Positions 27,218-35,373 of a DNA stretch of 52,621 bases are shown here, one piece after another. Positions within the stretch are counted from its first letter, which is position 1. Every line of letters begins with the position of its first letter. A program made the translations under genes and the position numbers. This stretch comes from Bdellovibrionales bacterium (GTDB taxonomy: Bacteria > Myxococcota > XYA12-FULL-58-9 > SYDY01): the NCBI GenBank assembly GCA_005801425.1, contig SYDY01000104.1, forward strand, positions 1-52,621, read 5' to 3'. The notes below the pieces were generated by a model. The model was not told the DNA's origin, searched no databases, and saw nothing but the letters and a program-made list of their open reading frames with translations.

Positions 27218-30037
27218 TTAAACCTTGCCTATAGACAGCAGAGCATCCGCACAACGCCGACACACTGTTCCATCTGAAGTGATTTCGTCGCGATACAACC
27301 AGCATCGTGGGCATTTACCACCCGATGCACAATGAATCGTGATGTCGTCCAATCTATTCCCTACAGAAGCCTGGGATACAATAAAAAACTCTCCCAACTC
27401 TTCTTTTGTAAATTGTGTTGCAAGGTCACCCAGTTTTTCTGAAGGGAGCACAATGGCAGCTTCAGTCGACGAACCGATAAGATGATCACGTCGCATCACT
27501 TCCAATGCCGTATTAACCCAAGGGCGCAGAGCCCGCAGTCCCGCATACCGCAATACATCGGCAGCACCTTTTTGACTCGGAAATGCACGAAGCGCACCAA
27601 TAGCCGCTGGATCCCTGTCCCCCGGATAATACGTCAAATGCACACTGTCAGGATCTCCTTCAATTTTAGGTAAATGGCTCCATGCTTCATCCGCCGTAAA
27701 ACAGAGCACAGGCGCAAGCACCCGAATAAGATCACGGGCCGCCATGTACAGTACGCTCTGCGCGGAACGACGCTCATGCGACGCCGCGGGACTTGCATAC
27801 AAACGGTCCTTCAATACATCCAAATAAAATGCAGACAAATCAACCGTGCACAATTCGTTGATCGCATGAAGTCCATGATGAAAAATGTAACCCTCAAACG
27901 ATGTTTTCACTTTTTCTATGCATTGGTTCACCAACGACAAAGCATAAACATCAACGCCGTACAAAACCTCAGGCCGGACTAAATCTGTATTGGGATCGAA
28001 GCCATCCAAACTGGCAAGCAAAAACCGAAGCGTATTGCGGATCTTGCGATACATTTCAGTTAAGCGCGTAAGGATCTCTTTTGAAAGACGGATATCTTCG
28101 CGATATTCTTCGCTCGCAACCCACAAACGCAAAACTTCTGCGCCATCTTGTTTGATCGCAGCAAAAGGATCCACAAAATTTCCCTTTGATTTGGATATTT
28201 TCTTTCCTTGACCATCCACAACAAAGCCGTGCGTTAAAACCTGTCGAAAGGGCACTTCTTCACGTGTCGCAAGTGAACACAACAGCGAGGAATGAAACCA
28301 ACCACGATGTTGATCAGAACCTTCAAGGTACAAATCAATGGGAGGTTTTTCAGACAATCCTAATTTCTCTCGCTCAATCACCGCCGAAAAAGAAACGCCC
28401 GAATCAAACCAAACATCAAGAATATCTGTTTCTTTCCGAAAGGATTTCCCTTTGCATTTAGGACACTTCACTTCACCCAACAGTTCTTCCACAGAACGAT
28501 CAAACCAAGCGTCAGCCCCCTCTTGCTCAAAGCAATCAGCGACTTTCCGCATTAAATCGGCATCAAGCAATGGGTGTTCACACGACTCACAATAAAGTAC
28601 CGCAATTGGAACGCCCCACACACGCTGGCGAGACAAACACCAGTCAGGCCGTGCGGTAAGCATCCCCGAAATGCGATCTTTCCCCCATGCAGGCAGCCAT
28701 TCCACTTGATTGAGCGCATTAAGCGCTTGTTCTCGTAGTGTTTTTTTCTGTTTTCCATAGGCCTTATCAACAGCAACCCACCATTGCTCCGTTGCACGCA
28801 ATATGATCGGACGATTGCATCGCCAACAATGTGCGTAACGATGCTGTATCGTGAGTCCTGGATCGCTCAACAATGCACCACAAGAAGCCAAATCTTCGAT
28901 AATCTGCTTTGCTGCAGCATCAACATGCAGTCCTGCATATTGCCCCGCTTGCACAGTCATAAGCCCCGCTGCATCCACTGGACTTAGAATTTCGAGACCT
29001 TCTCGACGTCCTATTTCAAAGTCATCCGCACCATGGCCTGGTGCCGTATGAACACATCCAGTGCCTGCTTCGAGCGTCACATGATCGCCACAAACAATCG
29101 GCGACGTACGCGCAAACAATACATGACGATAAGTCATCCCTACCAACGATACGCCCGACCACGTGCCAGCAATTAAATTTACGTCGACTTCACCTGCATG
29201 CAAGACAGCAAGAACAGACCCCAGAAGATCTTTCGCGAGCAAGCGCATCTTCCCTTGTATGGGGTAAGCCACATACGTAAAATCTTTATGAACAGCCACC
29301 GCCATGTTTCCAGGAAGTGTCCAAGGCGTCGTTGTCCAAATCATCACATCAAGCGGGACGCTGCTATCCCATCCTTCAGGATAGGAAGCCAAAGGGAATG
29401 CCACATAAATCGATGGCGATGTTTTATCAGCAAATTCCACCTCGGCTTCGGCAAGCGCTGTTTGGTGGGTTGTACACCAGTTTACAGGGCGCAAACCCTT
29501 GTACAGCAACCCCTGATCGACAAAACGAGCAAGCTCACGAAGCGTGGTCGCTTCATATCCAAAATTCATCGTGAGATAGGGTTCATCCCATCGTCCAAAA
29601 ACGCCCAAACGCTCGAATTCGTCACGCTGGATCTGTACATATTCCTGGGCATACGCGCGACATGCACGCCTAATCTCACTTTTCGACATATCACGTTTTT
29701 TGGCGCCCAATGCCTTGTCCACCTGCACTTCGATGGGCAAACCATGACAATCCCAGCCAGGCACAAACGGAACATCAAAACCCGCCATGGTGCGATCTTT
29801 CACCACGAGATCTTTGAGCACCTTGTTCAGGATATGCCCCTGATGAAGGTGCCCATTCGCATAGGGAGGACCATCATGCAGCACAAAACGGGCTTGCCCT
29901 TGATGGGCTTCGCGAATTTGCGACCACAACCCCATAGAATGCCACTGCGCAAGCATAGCGGGCTCTTTTTCTGCAAGCCCTGCTCGCATACTAAAAAGGG
30001 TCTTCGGGAGATTTAGCGTATCTTTGTAATCCACCAT
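27218..30037 (-). CDS. ileS: Isoleucyl-tRNA synthetase
   Basis: IleRS charges tRNA-Ile. It has about 939 residues. The class I HIGH motif reads HQGH (PPYANGHLHQGHILNK) and KMSKS reads KISKSKGN. The editing domain has TWTLPGN (as MIWTTTPWTLPGN) and GCVHTAPGHG. The C-terminal zinc finger CPRCW...CRRC places it among bacterial-type IleRS. I chose ATG 30037, which gives the family N-terminus VDYKDTLNLPKT. TTG 30061, four bases after AAGGG, is a real alternative. It heads the ileS-lspA-lgt series. Confidence 0.96.
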   Translation of the reverse strand: MVDYKDTLNLPKTLFSMRAGLAEKEPAMLAQWHSMGLWSQIREAHQGQARFVLHDGPPYANGHLHQGHILNKVLKDLVVKDRTMAGFDVPFVPGWDCHGLPIEVQVDKALGAKKRDMSKSEIRRACRAYAQEYVQIQRDEFERLGVFGRWDEPYLTMNFGYEATTLRELARFVDQGLLYKGLRPVNWCTTHQTALAEAEVEFADKTSPSIYVAFPLASYPEGWDSSVPLDVMIWTTTPWTLPGNMAVAVHKDFTYVAYPIQGKMRLLAKDLLGSVLAVLHAGEVDVNLIAGTWSGVSLVGMTYRHVLFARTSPIVCGDHVTLEAGTGCVHTAPGHGADDFEIGRREGLEILSPVDAAGLMTVQAGQYAGLHVDAAAKQIIEDLASCGALLSDPGLTIQHRYAHCWRCNRPIILRATEQWWVAVDKAYGKQKKTLREQALNALNQVEWLPAWGKDRISGMLTARPDWCLSRQRVWGVPIAVLYCESCEHPLLDADLMRKVADCFEQEGADAWFDRSVEELLGEVKCPKCKGKSFRKETDILDVWFDSGVSFSAVIEREKLGLSEKPPIDLYLEGSDQHRGWFHSSLLCSLATREEVPFRQVLTHGFVVDGQGKKISKSKGNFVDPFAAIKQDGAEVLRLWVASEEYREDIRLSKEILTRLTEMYRKIRNTLRFLLASLDGFDPNTDLVRPEVLYGVDVYALSLVNQCIEKVKTSFEGYIFHHGLHAINELCTVDLSAFYLDVLKDRLYASPAASHERRSAQSVLYMAARDLIRVLAPVLCFTADEAWSHLPKIEGDPDSVHLTYYPGDRDPAAIGALRAFPSQKGAADVLRYAGLRALRPWVNTALEVMRRDHLIGSSTEAAIVLPSEKLGDLATQFTKEELGEFFIVSQASVGNRLDDITIHCASGGKCPRCWLYRDEITSDGTVCRRCADALLSIGKV

Positions 30038-30088
30038 TTGAGCATGCTTGTAATCGCTCAAAAGGCCCTTATCAACCGTTACAATCTT

Positions 30089-31516
30089 TTATCCCAACAC
30101 TTCAGGACCTGTTTTTTCCCCGCACCATCGGCAGAGCATCGCCTCGTTCCCATTAATCTCAACAAAAGTCATACCCTTGCCCTTTTCACCCCGAACCCCC
30201 TCATTGGTCACCCATGAACCACTGTTGATATAAATAGCCGGCGCCCCATCTCGAGAATGACCAAAGAGAATATTCAAATCGACACGCTCAGGATGATGAG
30301 AATGCCCAAAAACAACACAAGGAGCGCCTGTCGTATTTGCAATACCCCACGCAGCCCGGCGCAGCAGCATAGGAATATTCGCGGCCTCACGATCTTGCGA
30401 TAACCACCGAACGACCAGCCCGACCAAGCCCCACACCACAAGGTGTAAAAAGCGCCATGATTTGCCGCCCAATAATTCGATCATGAGTGAAAAAAATAAC
30501 CCATGACTAAAAATAAGAATCCGATCGAGGTAAAAACAATTAAGCATTTTCCATGTGGAAAACTCCGCGGGAGTCGCCTTTAAAGCATCAAGTGCCTCCA
30601 GTGTTTTGAGCCCATAGGGCGCTGATGCGCTCATTTCCAGCAGACGATTTCGATGATGGATTTTCCAGGTATCAAGCTCTTTCCTGCGCCGTTCACCGCT
30701 TTTTGTAAGTAGTTCAATCCCAAACAAAAAATAAAACTTAAAAAGTAAAAGACATAAGCGGGGCCCCTGTTGCCACGCAAAGCGCATAAATTGTCCAAAT
30801 GTCCAATGCTCAACGCTATGTGTAGAAAGCTGTGCGAGAAGCTCTCCAAAAAATGGGACGGCTCGTTGGGTCATGGGCGTCATTAATCGTTCTGAAGGTC
30901 CGCTATCGTAGGGTGCAAGCTGATATTCAAACGAGCAAAAAGCATCATACTGGTGCCCATGCTCAATATGATAGCGCCCAATTTCTACCTGAAACCAAGA
31001 ACGAAAAGTCAAACGAGACGAGATCTGTCGACTTACTTCTTCCGGAGTAAAATTTTCACGACTGGCATCCAATAATGTAATCACGTAAGACGTAATACAA
31101 TTGCGGATCTCCTGAAAATACAATTCCGCATCGTGATTTCCTTCAACAATCGTCACGCGATTTCCCGCCAAAAGAAAGTGGCCAAGTTCGCGAAACAACG
31201 GACGATGGACATAAAGCACATTCTTTAAAATAGTCAGTAACTCATGCTGATAATCAACACTGCACTCAGGATCTGAACCCACCAAGCGTAAAAAATCGAC
31301 CATGTCGCCATCAATTACGAGATGCCACGGTAAATTGTTACGACGATTGCATTCATAATATCGAATAAAATCAGACAATTCTTTGTTTAAGATCCGGATA
31401 TACCCCTCAGCACCTGGGGTATTTTCGTTGGCAAGGGACTCCCCAAGATGCAAATCGCTGATAACAAGTATGTTTTCAGTGAATTCAATAGGATCGCGCA
31501 GCGTCAGGTGCTCCAT
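30089..31516 (-). CDS. Calcineurin-like metallophosphoesterase with hydrophobic insert
   Basis: This is a 475-residue protein. The dinuclear-metal motifs are complete: ISDLHLG (D, H), DGDMVD, EGNHD, HGHQ and, after a long insertion, VFGHSHHPE near residue 405. The insertion (about 235-395) contains at least two hydrophobic stretches (GPRLCLLLFKFYFLFGIELL and LILIFSHGLFF-like segments), so the enzyme is probably attached to the inner membrane. The substrate is unknown. Relationship to LpxH-type UDP-diacylglucosamine hydrolases is possible, but the length and insert argue for a separate group. It ends 51 bases upstream of the chosen ileS start. Confidence 0.82.
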   Translation of the reverse strand: MEHLTLRDPIEFTENILVISDLHLGESLANENTPGAEGYIRILNKELSDFIRYYECNRRNNLPWHLVIDGDMVDFLRLVGSDPECSVDYQHELLTILKNVLYVHRPLFRELGHFLLAGNRVTIVEGNHDAELYFQEIRNCITSYVITLLDASRENFTPEEVSRQISSRLTFRSWFQVEIGRYHIEHGHQYDAFCSFEYQLAPYDSGPSERLMTPMTQRAVPFFGELLAQLSTHSVEHWTFGQFMRFAWQQGPRLCLLLFKFYFLFGIELLTKSGERRRKELDTWKIHHRNRLLEMSASAPYGLKTLEALDALKATPAEFSTWKMLNCFYLDRILIFSHGLFFSLMIELLGGKSWRFLHLVVWGLVGLVVRWLSQDREAANIPMLLRRAAWGIANTTGAPCVVFGHSHHPERVDLNILFGHSRDGAPAIYINSGSWVTNEGVRGEKGKGMTFVEINGNEAMLCRWCGEKTGPEVLG

Positions 31517-31547
31517 AGAGCATCATAATACGTGCGAAAAGCGATAT

Positions 31548-31570
31548 AAAAAACTCAACGGCAAAAGCCG
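31548..31570 (-). terminator. Possible weak terminator after jag/khpB
   Basis: On the minus strand CGGC-TTTT-GCCG (31570-31559) is followed, after TTGAG, by six T (31553-31548). It lies 27 bases past the jag stop and before the metallophosphoesterase start. The stem is only 4 bp, so termination would be weak or Rho-assisted. Confidence 0.3.
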
Positions 31571-31596
31571 AAAAGATATTAAGGGATCGGAATACA

Positions 31597-32514
31597 CTAA
31601 ACTTCGGTAGGAACAATTAGCAATCGGCGAAAGAGACCCTCGCCCTCAGAATGTGTAGCAACGCCACCTACGTCTCGCAAAGCCATATGGAACACACGGC
31701 GATCGTGCGCAGACATAGGCTGCATACGCACTGCTTTGCCTTCTTCACAAGCGCGCCGTGCCAAACGCGTCGCCAGATCCTCAAGTGCACGACGACGACG
31801 TTCGCGATATCCTGCCGCATCAAGAACAATCACTGATTCTCTTTCCTCGTCACGAGAAACCAGTCGATTTACTAGAAACTGCAATGAAAGAAGTAAATCG
31901 CCCTTAGGCCCAATCACATCTTGCGACGATTCGCCCACAAGATCGATATGGATTTCATCTGGGGCCTCTTCCACCACACGAGCCTCAAGATCAAACCCCA
32001 TAAGAACAATAAGATCTAACGCCACTTTCGATGCGGCAAGTGCCCGTTCAGACGGATTAGAAATCGCACCACGGCCACGAAGCTCTTCCTGTTTAGGGGC
32101 CTCAACGCGAAGCAAGGATTCGACAGCATCACGACCCTCTTGGATCTCAGAAGCCGACTCACGCCGTTTTTGACCACGCTCTGGACGATCCGTCCGCGGG
32201 CCCCCTCGATCACCACGGCTAGGGCGATCCCCACGTGCACCGCGTTGCGCATCAACATGACGCTCTGGGCGTTCCGTGCGTGTTGTAGGACGTGCTGGTG
32301 CGGATACACCTTGTTGAGAAACCACACCGGCTGCTGAGGACGGTTTACGCTCCATGCTGGCCACACGGATCTTTACGCGTCGCTCCAAGCCTTCACCGAC
32401 CTCAGACACAACTTCATACCGCAGATCCGACCGCGTTACACCAAGCGCCTCACATGCGCGTATAGCTGCCTCAGCGGCGCTTCGACCTTCAAACACGTGT
32501 GACTCTGCTTCCAT
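31597..32514 (-). CDS. jag: Jag/KhpB RNA-binding protein (Jag_N, KH, R3H)
   Basis: This is a 305-residue RNA-binding protein. The Jag_N domain (about 1-55) has FEGRSAAEAAIRACEALGV. An Arg/Gly/Pro-rich low-complexity linker follows (about 57-135). The KH domain has IGPKGDLLLSLQFLVNRLV, a GxxG-type loop, and the R3H domain has MSAHDRRVFHMAL. KhpB proteins bind many transcripts, and this gene follows yidC as in many bacteria. The linker is longer and more basic than in compact homologues and probably adds nonspecific nucleic-acid contacts. The start is 34 bases after the yidC stop. Confidence 0.92.
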   Translation of the reverse strand: MEAESHVFEGRSAAEAAIRACEALGVTRSDLRYEVVSEVGEGLERRVKIRVASMERKPSSAAGVVSQQGVSAPARPTTRTERPERHVDAQRGARGDRPSRGDRGGPRTDRPERGQKRRESASEIQEGRDAVESLLRVEAPKQEELRGRGAISNPSERALAASKVALDLIVLMGFDLEARVVEEAPDEIHIDLVGESSQDVIGPKGDLLLSLQFLVNRLVSRDEERESVIVLDAAGYRERRRRALEDLATRLARRACEEGKAVRMQPMSAHDRRVFHMALRDVGGVATHSEGEGLFRRLLIVPTEV

Positions 32515-32548
32515 CTGTTTTATCTTTCGGAGTTTTCTGTGGAAGGTG

Positions 32549-34156
32549 CTAAATCCGCACCTCGCGCCTGTTGATAACGAGCTGCTGGATAATGGTCAAG
32601 ATGCTGTTCGCCAGGATGTATAGCACCAAGCCGCTGGGAAGATAAATCATAAAAAACGTGAGCATAATAGGCATCACGTACAGCATTATTTTCGCCTGCT
32701 GACTATCAACCCCGGTTGGCGTCATTTTTTGCTGAACAAATGTCACGATCCCCAACAATAACGCCATGATAGGGAAAGGTTCTGCCGCAGTCAAATCTTT
32801 CAACCATAAGAACGGTTGCTGATACAAATCTACCGCAGACCACAAGGTACGATACAAAGCAAACCAAACGGGCATCTGGAGTAGCATAGGCAAACAGCCA
32901 CCCAAAGGATCCACACCCGTCTCTCGGAAAAGCTTCATTTGCTCTTCCTGCTGCTTCATCCGATCATCCTTAAATCGCTCACGAAGTGCTTCGATTTTGG
33001 GTTTCAGCAACTGCATCCTTCGCATAGAAACAACGCTTTTGTAGGTAATGGGGAACAACAGGGCCTTGACCGCAAAGGTCAAAAGGACAATCGCGAGACC
33101 CCAGCTTCCAGTCCAAGCATGAAATAATGACAACGCCCAAAGCATGGGCTTTGCCAAAAAAGCGAGTGGAAGCCCCATAATAGTATAATCAATGGCTTCC
33201 ACAAGCGACGAATCCACCCTCTCAAGATCACCCGATCGTTTCGGGCCCAGATACACCACAAAATGCTCTGAAGATGACTCGCCCGGCGCTATCGTCCCTG
33301 ATGCAACCCCATAACGCACCGCGACGATGGGTCCCTCTCGTTTCACTGTGCAAGATTTTTGACCTTCTTTCGCACCAATCGCCGCAATCACAAAATACTG
33401 ACGATCAATCCCCGCCCATCCTTTGCTTCCGGACTTTTCAATCACCTCTTCTAAGCCTTCAGCATCTTCGCGGACAAACTCATCACCCATGCGGCAAAGC
33501 GCTGCAGAGGCATCCACCGGCGGAGCAAAAAAACTTCGCTTTTTCTGAGACAACCCCAGGGCCAAATCGACATCCACCCGAAGGGCCAAGGGTACAGCAC
33601 CGCGATTGGTGGTCACCACATCATAAGTTACCGCGTAATCATTCCCGCGCAGGCCTACACGAATATCTGATGACCATACCCCGTCGCCTGATGCCGCACG
33701 AAGCACAATCTGATGATCTCCCAAAGGCCTGGTTTCCGCAACATAGGCTTGTTCAGTCCCGTTAATAGAAACATGCACAACTGCCTGCTCAGGCCCATTC
33801 TTCCCTTGTGACACCAAAGAAACCGGCGATCGCTGTACAGGATCCTTTCCTGTTTCTTCGCTAAAATCACGCAATTCAACCATGCGCAGTGAAGGGAAGC
33901 CGTCTGCGATCTCTGTGCGCATGACGCCATTTTCAAGAGGAATTCGTTTCATTTCACGCGACAAGACCTGCTGAACAGACGGAGTAGGATCCGCAGGTAT
34001 CGGGTCAACTGGATTTAAAGCATCGGCAGGTTTTACATCAGCAATTGCTGCCACTTGATCCTGGACAGGCACAGGAGGGGCAAAAAATGTTTGCCACGCA
34101 AAAAGGATCCCAAAAGACAACGCAAGAGCCAAAATAATTCGCTGCTGTTCACTCAT
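32549..34156 (-). CDS. yidC: Membrane protein insertase YidC (Oxa1)
   Basis: YidC inserts and folds inner-membrane proteins with or without SecYEG. It has 535 residues. The N-terminal anchor (RIILALALSFGILFAWQTFF) is followed by a large periplasmic beta domain (about 60-320) and the five-helix core beginning near WGLAIVLLTFAVKALLFPIT. The hydrophilic groove carries the family Arg in the first core helices. A cytoplasmic hairpin is rich in Lys, Arg and Glu, and the core contains GGCLPMLLQMPVWFALYRTL. The C-terminus (VINRREVRI) is short. It overlaps yidD by 8 bases. Confidence 0.97.
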   Translation of the reverse strand: MSEQQRIILALALSFGILFAWQTFFAPPVPVQDQVAAIADVKPADALNPVDPIPADPTPSVQQVLSREMKRIPLENGVMRTEIADGFPSLRMVELRDFSEETGKDPVQRSPVSLVSQGKNGPEQAVVHVSINGTEQAYVAETRPLGDHQIVLRAASGDGVWSSDIRVGLRGNDYAVTYDVVTTNRGAVPLALRVDVDLALGLSQKKRSFFAPPVDASAALCRMGDEFVREDAEGLEEVIEKSGSKGWAGIDRQYFVIAAIGAKEGQKSCTVKREGPIVAVRYGVASGTIAPGESSSEHFVVYLGPKRSGDLERVDSSLVEAIDYTIMGLPLAFLAKPMLWALSLFHAWTGSWGLAIVLLTFAVKALLFPITYKSVVSMRRMQLLKPKIEALRERFKDDRMKQQEEQMKLFRETGVDPLGGCLPMLLQMPVWFALYRTLWSAVDLYQQPFLWLKDLTAAEPFPIMALLLGIVTFVQQKMTPTGVDSQQAKIMLYVMPIMLTFFMIYLPSGLVLYILANSILTIIQQLVINRREVRI

Positions 34157-34376
34157 CTTTCAGAACCGGATCCCAACCGCCGCAACACCATGGGTGACAC
34201 CGCAACAAACGTTTAATAATAAGTTCAAACCCACGCCAACCATGGATATGCAGCGCATCGATCGCATAGGCAGAGCATGAGGGAGAAAATCGACACTGTC
34301 TCCCCAGCAAACCTGAGAGAGTCCATCGGTACAGATGGATCAAACCAATGCATGCGTACGTGATGGCGCGGCACAT
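34149..34376 (-). CDS. yidD: YidD membrane protein insertion efficiency factor
   Basis: This is a 75-residue amphipathic protein that supports YidC-dependent insertion. The family signature CRFSPSCSAYAIDAL is followed by RCHPWCCGGWDPV, giving the conserved cysteines. The ATG at 34376 lies 37 bases inside the end of rnpA in another frame, and the 3' end overlaps yidC by 8 bases, so all three genes are interlocked. Confidence 0.94.
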   Translation of the reverse strand: MCRAITYACIGLIHLYRWTLSGLLGRQCRFSPSCSAYAIDALHIHGWRGFELIIKRLLRCHPWCCGGWDPVLKDE

Positions 34377-34687
34377 CGTAAACCCGACAAAATATCATTT
34401 CGTAAATGCTCAAAAGAAGCCTTTGCCGCTTCTTCGTGCACAATAAAAACGTAGTCATGTCCTGGAAGCAGCCGTGTCCACTCCCCCCGAAGGATTTCCC
34501 TCATACGACGTCGAACACGGTTTCTAACCACCGCATTTCCAACTTTTTTTGTAATTGTGATCCCCACCCGAGTCGCCAATGTTTGCCCTGAGCGGACAAG
34601 AAGCAAAACAGTATCACGTCGTGCCCGTCTACACCCAAAACGCATCGCAACAAAGTCACGACGTTTTTTTAGCATGACAAGCGCCAT
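34340..34687 (-). CDS. rnpA: Ribonuclease P protein component
   Basis: This is the 115-residue basic protein subunit of RNase P, which matures tRNA 5' ends. The RNR motif is visible in VGNAVVRNRVRRRMREILR, and the N-terminal LKKRRDFVAM matches the family. ATG 34687 has AAGG 7 bases upstream, overlapping the rpmH stop. ATG 34675 is an alternative. The C-terminal 12 codons overlap yidD. Confidence 0.95.
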   Translation of the reverse strand: MALVMLKKRRDFVAMRFGCRRARRDTVLLLVRSGQTLATRVGITITKKVGNAVVRNRVRRRMREILRGEWTRLLPGHDYVFIVHEEAAKASFEHLRNDILSGLRCAAPSRTHALV

Positions 34688-34696
34688 TCTCCGACC

Positions 34697-34849
34697 TTAT
34701 TTCGATGTGCCTGCAGAAACGGTCAAGCGCTTACGGCCCTTGTTGCGACGGCGTTTCAAGACAGCCCTGCCACCCGGCGAAGCCATACGCGTAAAAAATC
34801 CATGGGTACGTTTTCTTTTTCGATTGTGGGGCTGATACGTGCGTTTCAT
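34697..34849 (-). CDS. rpmH: 50S ribosomal protein L34
   Basis: This 50-residue protein is [19 protein letters not shown] followed by [24 protein letters not shown] and a short tail, a textbook L34. It is the first gene of rpmH-rnpA-yidD-yidC-jag, reading away from the origin. A candidate promoter lies at 34920-34948. The ATG is at 34849 and the TAA at 34699-34697. Confidence 0.97.
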   Translation of the reverse strand: MKRTYQPHNRKRKRTHGFFTRMASPGGRAVLKRRRNKGRKRLTVSAGTSK

Positions 34850-34919
34850 TGCGTTCTCACCGTGAAGGTCATCGTAGTACTAAAAACACCACCAGTGTCG
34901 TACACCGAGGGAGCTGGGG

Positions 34920-34948
34920 TCTATAGCCGCGCCCCCAGAAATAGGCAA
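34920..34948 (-). promoter_or_regulatory. rpmH operon promoter
   Basis: On the minus strand TTGCCT (34948-34943, 4 of 6) and TATAGA (34925-34920, 4 of 6) are separated by exactly 17 bases. The start point would be near 34912, giving a leader of about 60 bases before rpmH. A short G/C inverted repeat (CTGGGG ... CCCCAG) overlaps the -10 region. The left edge of the DnaA-box array is about 50 bp away, so DnaA binding could influence this promoter. Confidence 0.5.
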
Positions 34949-35021
34949 GTGCTGCAAAAAATGTTTCTAGCGAAGAGTGGCTGGAATGATCGTTTTTTCC
35001 ACAAAAAGAAGAATAATTGCC

Positions 35022-35123
35022 TGTGCATAACTCTGTGCACAACCCTGTGCGCAACATGTGTACAAGGCTGTGCACAAAGTTACACACAACATTGCACACA
35101 ACTAACACACAGGTTTACGCACA
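35022..35123. repeat. Array of nine phased DnaA-box-like 9-mers, five in one orientation then four in the other
   Basis: Units start at 35022 TGTGCATAA, 35034 TGTGCACAA, 35046 TGTGCGCAA, 35057 TGTGTACAA, 35069 TGTGCACAA, then inverted at 35080 TTACACACA, 35092 TTGCACACA, 35103 TAACACACA, 35115 TTACGCACA. Steps are 12, 12, 11, 12, 11, 12, 11 and 12 bp. Read on one strand the family is TTRYNCACA with two exceptions (TTATGCACA at unit 1 and TAACACACA at unit 8); all nine keep CACA. Most differ from TTWTNCACA at positions 3 or 4, as expected for lower-affinity sites filled cooperatively. Confidence 0.85.
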
Positions 35124-35373
35124 GGGGAAACTCTTTTAAATACAAAGACTTAAGCATGTTATCCACAGAAAAACAGCACTCCTATTATTATAGATCAGAT
35201 CTTAATACTATAAGAATAAGAAAGAGCCGTGGGTAAGAAAAGCAAGCGAGATGATGTCTTGTGTTCGGGCACAGACGTCGCTAATAAGTCGACAACAACG
35301 TCATCTGCGTTTTTGTGCTTTTGAGTCGGATCGAATACTCACAGGGTGCGTTTAGCTATCTGGAGACGAAAAC

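Larger units (their letters stand above)
34850..35373. other. oriC: Replication origin (oriC) region between rpmH and dnaN
   Basis: This 524-base non-coding region contains consensus DnaA boxes TTTTCCACA (34995-35003), TGTGCATAA (35022-35030, reverse) and TTATCCACA (35159-35167). A nine-unit phased array of related 9-mers occupies 35022-35123. It is followed by an AT-rich stretch (about 35128-35222) that could be the unwinding element. That stretch includes a TAT triplet repeat (35183-35191) and AGATCT (35197-35202), which resembles the E. coli ATP-DnaA 6-mer. Genes point away on both sides and parS/parAB lie 12.6 kb to the left. dnaA itself is absent. The stretch 35221-35373 holds the dnaN leader and an imperfect AGATGATGT / ACGTCATCT inverted repeat. 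Confidence 0.82.

Noticed and set aside
35022-35123. The repeat array as a CRISPR or iteron plasmid origin.
   Set aside because: Units are 9-mers with 2-3 base gaps, change orientation midway and share the DnaA-box CACA core. The context is chromosomal (rpmH, dnaN, gyrB).
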